NCBI RefSeq assembly: GCF_002943425.1
Contig: NZ_PTRA01000001.1
Location: 1,054,001 to 1,118,000, forward strand
Length of the DNA stretch: 64,000 nt
Direction of reading: 5' to 3'
Source of the DNA: Siphonobacter curvatus
GTDB taxonomy: Bacteria; Bacteroidota; Bacteroidia; Cytophagales; Spirosomataceae
The notes under the pieces are model-generated. The model worked only from the letters and a program-made list of their open reading frames with translations. It had not been told where the DNA came from and did not search any database. The translations under genes and the position numbers were made by a program. Of the stretch, positions 17,437 to 25,295 are shown in pieces; the first letter of the stretch is position 1; each line of letters starts with the position of its first letter.

Positions 17437-17943
17437 ATGTCTGACGTAAAAGAACTCACGCAAGAAGAGCAACTCAAGCTGCTCAAAGATAAAATCAAAG
17501 ATATACGGGTAGCCATGTTAACTACCTATACCGAAAATGACGGTTTACGAAGCCGCCCCATGGCTACGTCCGAACTGGAGGACGATGGTACGCTGTGGTT
17601 TTTCACTCGGGAACATTCCCGTAAAACCGATGAAGTAGAACAGGAACATCGCGTCTGCGTTGCCTATGCCAATCCGGAAGAAAACACGTACGTAAGCGTA
17701 CAGGGACGGGCTAAAGTGGTGACCGATAAAGCCAAGATGGAAGAGCTTTACACGCCCGTTTTGAAAGCCTGGTTCCCGAATGGCATCGACGATCCGGAAT
17801 TGTCTTTATTGAAAATCAGTATTGACGAAGCCGAATTCTGGGATAGTTCTTCAAGTAAACTGGTCAATGGTTTCAAAATGCTGAAAGCCGCCATTACCGG
17901 TACCCCATACGACGACGGATCACACGGTAAAGTGACTTTGTAG
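17437..17943 (+). CDS. Pyridoxamine 5'-phosphate oxidase-family (general stress protein 26-like) flavin protein
   Basis: 168 residues from the ATG at 17437; an upstream in-frame TTG would add 17 unlikely residues. The split-barrel flavin-binding fold is suggested by VAMLTTYTENDGLRSRPMA, TLWFFTREHSRKTDEVE and NTYVSVQGRAKVV, which match the stress-protein-26 branch of the PNPOx clan rather than PdxH itself. Such proteins bind FMN or FAD, and their substrates are usually unknown. It follows the peptidase gene by 60 bases on the same strand and may share its transcript. Confidence 0.85.
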   Translation: MSDVKELTQEEQLKLLKDKIKDIRVAMLTTYTENDGLRSRPMATSELEDDGTLWFFTREHSRKTDEVEQEHRVCVAYANPEENTYVSVQGRAKVVTDKAKMEELYTPVLKAWFPNGIDDPELSLLKISIDEAEFWDSSSSKLVNGFKMLKAAITGTPYDDGSHGKVTL

Positions 17944-18004
17944 ACACAAATCATTTTACTGCTATATACGCATAGCCATACGCTACGAGAAAATCAGCGA
18001 ATGA

Positions 18005-18056
18005 GTACCGTGTAGAAACGCAACAAACCGTATTTCTGCACGGTACTGATTTTTAT
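18005..18056. terminator. Stem-loop terminator between convergent genes
   Basis: GTACCGTGTAGAAA (18005-18018) pairs with TTTCTGCACGGTAC (18033-18046) with one G-U pair, followed by a T-rich stretch that runs into the end of the minus-strand kinase gene. Confidence 0.7.
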
Positions 18057-19165
18057 AATTTGTACCAGTCAAAAAAGAAAGTACTGCCTTCACCTACCGT
18101 AGAATCGATCCGGAACTTGCCACCCTGTTCCTCTACCAGTACTTTCAGAATATTCAACCCAACGCCCGTCTTGTCATCGCGGGTTTGTGAAGGAGCCTGA
18201 CTTACGCCAAAAAGGGTAAATAAGTTCGACTGTTCTTGCAAACTAATGCCTGGACCATTGTCACGGACGTAGAACTCATAAAATTCATTTTTTTCCGTAC
18301 AACCCACTTCTACTAAACCATTCGCTTTGTCGTTATACTTGATAGCGTTACTGATCAGATTCTGAAATACCTGCTGGAGTTTCAATTTCCGGGTCTGAAA
18401 ACGCGGCATGGTACCGTTAATGGCTGTACGAATATTTTTGGGAGGAAATAGTAATTGGAAAATCTGCGTTACCATTTCCTGGACATCTACTTCTTCGATA
18501 GTTTGTTCCGACAAACTCTTCCGGGAATAATCCAAAATCTCCGAAATCATTCCTGACAAATGATACGAAGCTCTCTGCGATAGGCCGAGATACTCGCGAA
18601 GCTCTTCCTTATTCAAACCTTCCTCTTCATTTTGCATTTGCATCAGCGAAAGCATACCGATAACGCCATTCAGGGGCGACTTCAGGTCGTGAGCAACGAT
18701 GTATACGAAGTTTTCGAGCTGCTTATTGGTTTTTCGGAGAGCGTCGGCGGTTTGTTTGAGCTGTGTCTGGTACCGATAAAGCTTTTCAAAAACGCTGACT
18801 TTTGCCTGCGTTACCCGAATGTCGAGCGGTTTCTGCAAGTAATCTACTGCTCCTTCGTCATATCCTTTCAATACGTACTGTTGCTCCTTATTGAGAGCCG
18901 TTACGAAAATGATGGATATATCGCGGGTTTTGGGATTCGATTTCAAGATACGGGCTACTTCGAAGCCATCCATTTCTGGCATTTGTACGTCCAATAAAAT
19001 CAGTCCGATCTGCGGATTGCGTAACACTAATTTCAGAGCATCATTACCCGAAAGTGCTCGTAAGAATACTCGATTTTCCTGGGCCAGCATTTCTTCCAAC
19101 GAAATCAGGTTTTCTTCCCGATCATCGACTAGAAGGATGACAAAGTCAGTTTGAACGTCGGTCAT
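18053..19165 (-). CDS. Receiver-histidine kinase fusion protein
   Basis: A 370-residue soluble protein with an N-terminal receiver (LLVDDREEN, phospho-Asp59 in LLDVQMPEMDGF, Lys112). A coiled coil joins it to HisKA (AHDLKSPLNGVIGML, His159) and HATPase_c (GPGISLQEQSNLFTLFG, then GVGLNILKVLVE). A receiver in front of the kinase suggests that it is switched by an upstream phosphodonor, presumably the three-receiver hybrid kinase of the same operon. It is the last gene of the four-gene cluster, 9 bases after cheB. No output domain is present. Confidence 0.92.
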   Translation of the reverse strand: MTDVQTDFVILLVDDREENLISLEEMLAQENRVFLRALSGNDALKLVLRNPQIGLILLDVQMPEMDGFEVARILKSNPKTRDISIIFVTALNKEQQYVLKGYDEGAVDYLQKPLDIRVTQAKVSVFEKLYRYQTQLKQTADALRKTNKQLENFVYIVAHDLKSPLNGVIGMLSLMQMQNEEEGLNKEELREYLGLSQRASYHLSGMISEILDYSRKSLSEQTIEEVDVQEMVTQIFQLLFPPKNIRTAINGTMPRFQTRKLKLQQVFQNLISNAIKYNDKANGLVEVGCTEKNEFYEFYVRDNGPGISLQEQSNLFTLFGVSQAPSQTRDDKTGVGLNILKVLVEEQGGKFRIDSTVGEGSTFFFDWYKL

Positions 19166-19174
19166 AGAATACGT

Positions 19175-19741
19175 TTATAGAGAAAAAAGACGGTTAATTA
19201 GTTCAGCAGGCTTCGCTACTTCAGCCTGAGGGACAACTTGCAGACCGGCCAGGGGCATGGCAGGAAATTCGCAGCTTTGCGGCTCCTGAACAATAGCCCG
19301 GCCACCCTGTTGAACGAGGTATGCAAGTCCTTGGGAACCATCCTGATTGGCCCCACTCAGTAAAATACCCATAGCCCTTGATCCGTATACGTCGGCGGCA
19401 CTTTCAAAGGCTGGGTCAATAGCCGGACGGCTGTAATAAATGGCTTCCGAATAATCGAGACTGAAGGTACGATCCTGTTCGATCAGCAAGTGATAATTTT
19501 GCGGAGCCAGGTAGATTCGATTGGCTCGTACAAAATCTTTATCATTAGGTTCGATAACCTCGATGTTGCTGGAAAACCCCAGTACTTTATCCATTTCGCT
19601 GGGTACGGATTTCTGCCGGTGAATAACCAGTACCAACGCAAACGGAAAGTCTTGAGGCAACTGTTCAAGCAGTTGAATAATGACCGATACGCTACCCGCT
19701 GAGCCACCAACGACAACGATTTCGGGAGGAAGGGAATTCAT
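19175..19741 (-). CDS. CheB-type protein-glutamate methylesterase, stand-alone catalytic domain
   Basis: Hydrolyses glutamyl methyl esters or deamidates glutamine on chemoreceptor-like targets. Only the catalytic domain is present (188 residues); the receiver of classical CheB is absent. The likely Ser-His-Asp triad is Ser14 in GGSAGS, His41 in VIHRQK and Asp134 in GANQDGSQGL. It sits between cheR and the receiver-kinase, 21 and 9 bases away, so it is part of one operon. No methyl-accepting receptor is encoded nearby, so the target is probably the hybrid kinase or an unlinked protein. Confidence 0.9.
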   Translation of the reverse strand: MNSLPPEIVVVGGSAGSVSVIIQLLEQLPQDFPFALVLVIHRQKSVPSEMDKVLGFSSNIEVIEPNDKDFVRANRIYLAPQNYHLLIEQDRTFSLDYSEAIYYSRPAIDPAFESAADVYGSRAMGILLSGANQDGSQGLAYLVQQGGRAIVQEPQSCEFPAMPLAGLQVVPQAEVAKPAELINRLFSL

Positions 19742-19762
19742 GTTTAGTGCTGAACAGATCGG

Positions 19763-20590
19763 TTAATGTTTACGACGAAAAATTTTACTGGATTCGTTAA
19801 TAGACTCAAATTCAGCCTGTATATCCATGAATAGGAGTGACTCTTTCATGCCCAGGGCCAGATACCCCAGCGGAACCAGACTGTCGTATAAGAGCCTCAA
19901 GACGCGATTCTGTAAGTTCTTATTGAAGTAAATCAGCACATTTCGGCAGCAAATGAGCTGAAATTCATTAAACATCTGATCCGTAACCAAATTATGCTGG
20001 GAAAAGACTACTTTCTGCAGTAACTCAGGCCGTATAACCACATGATCGGGATGGGCTTCGTAGTACGACGAAAAATCTTCTGTTCCGCCCGAACGTGTGT
20101 AATTGGCCGTATATTCTTTCATCGCGTTGAGTGGAATGATGCCTTTACGAGCTTTCTCCAGATTTGCCGGATTAATGTCCGTCGCGTAAATACGCGTTCG
20201 GTCGAGTAATCCCGCTTCTTTTAGCAAGATAGCCATCGAGTACACTTCTTCGCCCGTCGCACAGCCCGCATGCCAGATTTTAATGATGGGGTAGGAGGCC
20301 AGCCGGGGAATGACCGTTTCGCGAAGTTGCCGGTAGAAAACCGGGTCACGAAACATTTCTGTAACGTTGACCGTCAACGTTTGCAGGAACCAGGCAAAAA
20401 ACGAAGCCTCATTAATCAGGTGATAACGTAATTCATACATGGTTTTCAGACCCGCTCGCTGCATGCAGTGCTTGACTCGACGGGTAAAGGACGCCCGTGA
20501 GTAATCGATGAAGTCGTAGCCATACTGTTCCCGAATCACTTGAATGATTTCGTCAATTTCGTGGGGTAAAATGTCGATCCCGTCATTCAT
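19763..20590 (-). CDS. CheR-type protein-glutamate O-methyltransferase
   Basis: SAM-dependent methyltransferase of 275 residues. The N-terminal helical domain contains FTRRVKHCMQRAGL. The Rossmann domain has WHAGCATGEEVYSMAI (SAM loop, 106-121), the acidic YATDINPANLEKAR and CCRNVLIYF. It forms a writer/eraser pair with the adjacent CheB. In Bacteroidota such pairs usually accompany hybrid kinases and act outside flagellar chemotaxis; no flagellar or gliding genes are nearby. Confidence 0.93.
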   Translation of the reverse strand: MNDGIDILPHEIDEIIQVIREQYGYDFIDYSRASFTRRVKHCMQRAGLKTMYELRYHLINEASFFAWFLQTLTVNVTEMFRDPVFYRQLRETVIPRLASYPIIKIWHAGCATGEEVYSMAILLKEAGLLDRTRIYATDINPANLEKARKGIIPLNAMKEYTANYTRSGGTEDFSSYYEAHPDHVVIRPELLQKVVFSQHNLVTDQMFNEFQLICCRNVLIYFNKNLQNRVLRLLYDSLVPLGYLALGMKESLLFMDIQAEFESINESSKIFRRKH

Positions 20591-20629
20591 ACCTAATCAT
20601 CGGTTGCTAACATAAAACGATCGCCGAGC

Positions 20630-23600
20630 TTAGCCCCGCGACAGCCAGACCCGTAGCAGCGATAACAATTGTTTGCTGTCTACCGGCTTACTGATGTAAT
20701 CCGAGGCTCCAGCTTGTATACTTTTCTCACGGTCTCCCTGCATGGCTTTTGCCGTCAGGGCAATGATGGGCAACTCCTGAAACTGAGAGTCGGCCCGAAT
20801 GTGCCGTATGGCCTCATACCCATCCATTTCAGGCATCATCACATCCATAAGAATCAGGTCAGTATCCGGGTTGTTGCGGAGTACTTCCAAGGATTCGCGG
20901 CCGTCTCCGGCTGTGATAGTATTCATCTCGTATTCTTCCAAAAGCGTACTTAGGGAAAAGACATTTCGCATATCATCGTCTACCACAAGTATCTTCTTGC
21001 CTTGCAAAGCCTTTTCCGCCATAACTACGGTTGCCTTTGGTACTACGGGCTGGCTTTCTACTTTAAACAAAAACAGTTCCAGCTCATCGAGCAGCCGATC
21101 TTTGGCCAGGGGCGAATTTCGGATAATGACATCCGATACTTTTTTGAACCGTGATTCTTCCGAGGGGGACAAGTCCTGATCCAGGAAGAGAATGAAGGGA
21201 ATCTGGTGCGTACCCAGGGCCGTATGCAGTTGTTCAAGGGTATGGAGTACGGCCTCGGAAGCCTCACCCGCGTCCATAAGCAGGCAATGAAACTCCTGAT
21301 GCTGGAAGCGTAAGAGAGCCTCCGGAAGACTCGTCACGAACTGCGCATTAATCTGGAAATCTCGTTCGGCCAACCAGCCCGTCAGTGACTGGCTACGAAG
21401 TTGGGTACCCGTCAGTACCAGGATTTTTTTCTCACTGCTGGGTAGATGTTCGGCAATCCGAGCGAATACGGCTTCAAAAGCATCTTTGGAAGCCGTTTTA
21501 CTCAGAAACGAGACGGCCCCCTGGAGCGTATGGCGGGGTTCGTCACCGGCTGAAATGATATGCACCGGAATCGGCTGAAGGGCTGGGTCATTTTTCAGGG
21601 TTTTCAACATGCTCCATCCATCGGTATCAGGCAGGAAAATGTCGAGTAGGATGGCCGCAGGACGGTACGTACGGGCGTAGTGGAGACCTTCCGCCCCTGT
21701 TAAGGCAATCACGGTTTTGTAGCCGCGGGCCTGAGCTAAGTCGCGTAATCGTTCGGCGTACACCGCATCATCTTCAATGATCAGTAAGGTATGATCACCC
21801 CGAACCAAATCCTGCCGATCATCGGGAACCTGCGTTTGTTCACGCGGTTTGTCAAGACTCAGTAAAGGGGGCTCGGTTTCTAATACGATGGGGCTGACGG
21901 ATTCTTTAGGCATCACCGTTCCCTGAGCGGGTAGATACAGCGTGAACGTACTGCCCCGACCCGTTTCACTGTTTACGCGGATTTCGCCGCCCAGCAATCG
22001 CGAGAGCTCCCGACAGATGGACAGTCCCAGACCCGTACCGCCAAATTTCCGGTTTGTCGAGCCGTCGGCCTGTTGGAAAGCCTCGAAAATGAGTTTTTGT
22101 TTTTCGAGAGGAATCCCAATACCCGAATCTTCAACGCTAAAGGCCAGTACTTCCGGAGCTTCGCTCAAATTTTGCTCAAAAAAGCCGGGTTGCGGCTGAA
22201 TCCGTTGAACGCTGAGTTGAATGGTACCACTCCGGGGGGTAAACTTAAACGCATTGGACAGTAAGTTTTTGAGAATCTGTTCAATACGTTGGTAATCACT
22301 ATAAAACGATTCGGGCGTGGTGTCGTCCGTTGTAATGCGGAAGCGAATGCCTTTGTCGTCGGCCAGTACGGAAAACAAATCCTGCATATTCCGCAGAATA
22401 CTGGCGGTTTTCACTTCTTCGATCAGAATATCAATTTTCCCGGCTTCAATTTTCGACAGATCCAGAATATCATTGATGAGATTAAGTAAATCGGTTCCGG
22501 ACCGGAAAATAACCTGAGCATGTTCGATCTGTTTTTCGCTAAGATTCCCGGCTTTATTATCAGCCAGCAGGCGGGCCAGAATCAATACGCTATTGAGGGG
22601 CGTACGCAGTTCGTGCGACATATTCGCCAGAAACTCGGACTTATACTGGCTGGACTGCTCCAGTTCGCGGGCCTTTATAGTCAGGGATCGTCGGGCCGAT
22701 TCGATGGCTTCATTCCGTTCTTCCAGTTCAACATTGACCTGCCGGAGTTCTTCTTCCTGTACTTTCAGTTCTTCCTCCGAAGCCTGTAGTACTTCTGCCT
22801 GTCGCGTAAGCTCCTCGTTGGCCTGCTTTAAAGTCTCCTGTTGTTCCAGTAAGGTGTCGGTCTGTTGCTGTACTTGACTCAGCAACTGGCTGTTTGATTC
22901 CTGACTTATACTGGCGTCCAGAGCAACGGCAATGTTATTACCCGCCGTTTCTAGTAGTAACAGAGAAGATTCACTGAACGTACCGAAGGCAGCTAGTTCA
23001 AGCACCCCTTTCAGGTTCGATCCATTCCAGAGAGGCATAAAAAGCACTTCACCGGGTTGTAAAGCCCCCGTACTGGATTGGAATTGCCAGAACTCTGGTG
23101 GAACATTTTGAATACGCTGGATATGTTTCGAGGCAGCGGCTTTACCCAATAAGCCCGAACCTAGGGGCCATACCGTAGCCGTATGCGAAGGCAAACCTAC
23201 GGAGGCTCTTCGAATTAGACTTTTTTGGTCAAGCACATAGAGGGCTCCGGCGGGGACTTCTAGGTACGCCGTTACTTCCTGAATAATGCATTGAGCCAGA
23301 GAGTCTAGGTCGTGGGTCACCTGTAAGCTGTCATTAATTTTAGAAACGCCCGTTAGTAGCCAATTTTTCTGAGCCGTTTCTTCATGAAGCTGCGAAAGAT
23401 CATTCAGTCGCGACTTCAGTTCGTGCTGAGCTTCCTGGCGTTGTTTTAATTCCCGGTATACCACCAGAATTAGTAAGGTGGCAATGAGAATAGCCAACGT
23501 CATGGCTACCAGAATGGTGATACCAGCCGTACGGAACGCGGATTCCCGCTGACTTTCTCGACTCGTCAGCAAATTCTGCTCTACCGTAACTAGGTGATCC

Positions 23601-24052
23601 AGGTTGGTACGGACGGCATTGATGCGATTACTTTCGCGATTAACGGTTTGAATACTATGTACGGCGTTTTCCGGCAAGGTCCAGAACGTATACAACTGGC
23701 TAAGCTGATCCTCTACCGTCGCTAACCTCATCACCTGGGCCGGGTTATCGGCCATGAGCTGATTGAGCGTCTTCAGGTTCGACTCGATCTCGGTTCGGGC
23801 CGCACTGAAATCCGAAAGGGCGTGGGTATTTTCTTTATTAAGCCGATGGTCCCGCTGGGCTACCTGCATTTTTTGAATCAGGTCGCGGCTTTTTTCTAGC
23901 TGATTCAGGTTTCGGTAGGTATGACTTACCCAATCTGAATCTTCGGCCTGCTTGAGGAAGGTACTGTACGTGACAAAACCGGCAGTAATTAAAAGGGCGA
24001 GGCCCACGACAAACATAAGGTTGACGCGACTTCGAGCGGTTAGTTTAAGCAT
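20630..24052 (-). CDS. Membrane hybrid histidine kinase with CHASE3-like sensor, GAF and three receiver domains
   Basis: Taken from the ATG complementary to 24050-24052 (1140 residues), because the in-frame upstream 15 residues would precede an otherwise normal TM start. Layout: TM 12-30; periplasmic four-helix CHASE3-like sensor 31-175; TM 177-199; GAF about 235-380; long coiled coil 390-465; HisKA with FLANMSHELRTPLNSVL (His480); HATPase with GTGLGLSI. Three receivers follow: REC1 with IIEDD and LLDIFLPD, a degenerate REC2 (LMDAGEAS) and REC3 with VVDDD and LMDVMMPEMDG. First gene of the operon with cheR, cheB and a receiver-kinase. Confidence 0.92.
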   Translation of the reverse strand: MLKLTARSRVNLMFVVGLALLITAGFVTYSTFLKQAEDSDWVSHTYRNLNQLEKSRDLIQKMQVAQRDHRLNKENTHALSDFSAARTEIESNLKTLNQLMADNPAQVMRLATVEDQLSQLYTFWTLPENAVHSIQTVNRESNRINAVRTNLDHLVTVEQNLLTSRESQRESAFRTAGITILVAMTLAILIATLLILVVYRELKQRQEAQHELKSRLNDLSQLHEETAQKNWLLTGVSKINDSLQVTHDLDSLAQCIIQEVTAYLEVPAGALYVLDQKSLIRRASVGLPSHTATVWPLGSGLLGKAAASKHIQRIQNVPPEFWQFQSSTGALQPGEVLFMPLWNGSNLKGVLELAAFGTFSESSLLLLETAGNNIAVALDASISQESNSQLLSQVQQQTDTLLEQQETLKQANEELTRQAEVLQASEEELKVQEEELRQVNVELEERNEAIESARRSLTIKARELEQSSQYKSEFLANMSHELRTPLNSVLILARLLADNKAGNLSEKQIEHAQVIFRSGTDLLNLINDILDLSKIEAGKIDILIEEVKTASILRNMQDLFSVLADDKGIRFRITTDDTTPESFYSDYQRIEQILKNLLSNAFKFTPRSGTIQLSVQRIQPQPGFFEQNLSEAPEVLAFSVEDSGIGIPLEKQKLIFEAFQQADGSTNRKFGGTGLGLSICRELSRLLGGEIRVNSETGRGSTFTLYLPAQGTVMPKESVSPIVLETEPPLLSLDKPREQTQVPDDRQDLVRGDHTLLIIEDDAVYAERLRDLAQARGYKTVIALTGAEGLHYARTYRPAAILLDIFLPDTDGWSMLKTLKNDPALQPIPVHIISAGDEPRHTLQGAVSFLSKTASKDAFEAVFARIAEHLPSSEKKILVLTGTQLRSQSLTGWLAERDFQINAQFVTSLPEALLRFQHQEFHCLLMDAGEASEAVLHTLEQLHTALGTHQIPFILFLDQDLSPSEESRFKKVSDVIIRNSPLAKDRLLDELELFLFKVESQPVVPKATVVMAEKALQGKKILVVDDDMRNVFSLSTLLEEYEMNTITAGDGRESLEVLRNNPDTDLILMDVMMPEMDGYEAIRHIRADSQFQELPIIALTAKAMQGDREKSIQAGASDYISKPVDSKQLLSLLRVWLSRG

Positions 24053-24441
24053 ACTGGGAGCCAAGCCTGAAGGTGACGGTATGCTTAGCAACAGCAAAGT
24101 ACGCCCTTAACGGTCTTATCTCATATAGGCAGAATCAGGTATTTTTTGACAAAAGATTAGCATGGATTAAGCAGATGGGCACTTTTAAGAAAAAATTGAA
24201 CCTAGTAAAGATTTAATTGACTTTTAATTGAAAAATTTCCTTTGCTTTTAAAAGTTTATTTCAGGAATAGGCGAGCGATTCATAAAAATAAAGCTTAAAA
24301 CATTTAATTCAGGGCATTTATCTATAACACCTTATCCGTCAGAAAAGGTTAATTACCAATGATTTCTATTGGTTCTTTAATGAAAATAAACAGACTCACT
24401 CGTTCTATAGGGGTGATGAATCGATCAAAGAATGAGGCGTA
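24053..24441. other. AT-rich spacer upstream of the hybrid kinase
   Basis: About 390 bases with no supported coding frame. Minus-strand GTACTTTG lies about 40 bases upstream of the kinase start and may be a -7 element. The remainder is A/T-rich without repeats I could see. Confidence 0.4.
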
Positions 24442-24501
24442 AATTCATACAAAAAAGCATCGGCTTACCGTAGGGTGAGCCGATGCTTTTTTGTATGAAT
24501 T
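24442..24501 (-). terminator. Long inverted repeat acting as terminator of the LolA-like gene
   Basis: A 60-base inverted repeat. The arms read AATTCATACAAAAAAGCATC and onward into GGCTTACC, matched by GGTGAGCC and its continuation to GTATGAATT, with one G-U pair and a loop of a few bases. The core with its A and T runs is a normal terminator; the extra nine paired bases outside the T-run are unusual. It lies 6 bases from the stop of the LolA-like gene. Confidence 0.85.
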
Positions 24502-24506
24502 AGGTA

Positions 24507-25127
24507 TTAATCGCGTAAATCAATCACTTCTACGCCTGGGTACTTACTCTTGTTGAAGCTAAACGTCTGATCGTTCACGGCGACATTGGGCGTGAACTTT
24601 GTAATCTTAAAGGTTTGGACCTTACCAGATTTATCAGTCAGCTGCCAGCCTTTAATGGACGAGTCGTTCTTATTAACGGTCATCCGTACTTTCGACACGT
24701 GAGCTGATTTGTTGGTAGGTGTCAGGTCAATCACAGCATTTCCGTCTTTCCGTTCTTCGACCAGTTTATACTGATAACCCTTCTTATAGATATTGTAAAT
24801 AGTAGCCGGACTAAATTCATTGTTAGCCGGATCATTCGTAGATAAATTGACTTCGTTGGCTTCTTTTACGTAAGTCGCCACGGTTTTCCCATCGTTGTAC
24901 ACTTCCTGCCCGGCCAGTTTGAGATAGTATTTACCGCTCTTCGTCGTCAGATCGCCTTTCTGGGATTCACCCGCCGCTCCGTACGTAAAACCTACGTTAA
25001 ACGAATTCAAAGCTTTGTATTTTTTGCTTACGCCATCAAGAATGGTGGCCGCTTTCGGGTCTTGAGCTTGGCTGAAAAAGGTACTGAAAAGGAATGCGTT
25101 TATAAGGGCAATTTTAAGAATTTTCAT
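24507..25127 (-). CDS. LolA-like outer-membrane lipoprotein carrier
   Basis: 206 residues with the signal peptide MKILKIALINAFLFSTFFSQ and cleavage near AQA/QD. The body has the LolA/LolB half-barrel pattern: an N-terminal helix (AATILDGVSKKYKALNSFNV), then alternating strands (GKYYLKLAGQEVYNDGKTVA) and a C-terminal KITKFTPNVAVNDQTFSFN. In Bacteroidota this family carries lipoproteins across the periplasm or has related sorting roles. It is preceded by its own -7 element and followed by a strong terminator, so it is monocistronic. Confidence 0.85.
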   Translation of the reverse strand: MKILKIALINAFLFSTFFSQAQDPKAATILDGVSKKYKALNSFNVGFTYGAAGESQKGDLTTKSGKYYLKLAGQEVYNDGKTVATYVKEANEVNLSTNDPANNEFSPATIYNIYKKGYQYKLVEERKDGNAVIDLTPTNKSAHVSKVRMTVNKNDSSIKGWQLTDKSGKVQTFKITKFTPNVAVNDQTFSFNKSKYPGVEVIDLRD

Positions 25128-25152
25128 GGTCTAATGCGTTCATGGACTTCTT

Positions 25153-25160
25153 CAAAGATA
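25153..25160 (-). promoter_or_regulatory. Candidate -7 element of the LolA-like gene
   Basis: Minus strand reads TATCTTTG, a full TAnnTTTG match, giving a leader of about 20 bases. No TTTG is found at the -33 distance. Confidence 0.5.
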
Positions 25161-25242
25161 AAAGAACCCTACCGGAGAAGGGTAGTAAGTCTTGTTAAAA
25201 ATTGTGAACCAAGAATAAAGGAATGCATACGGTTCGATAAAA

Positions 25243-25276
25243 AAAGCGTGGCCGATATTGCTACCAGCCACGCTTT
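25243..25276 (-). terminator. Terminator after ftsK
   Basis: AAAGCGTGGC (25243-25252) pairs with GCCACGCTTT (25267-25276). The A-run on the plus strand before it supplies the T-run for the minus-strand ftsK transcript, which stops at 25296. Confidence 0.85.
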
Positions 25277-25295
25277 CAAAACGATTCAATGTATC

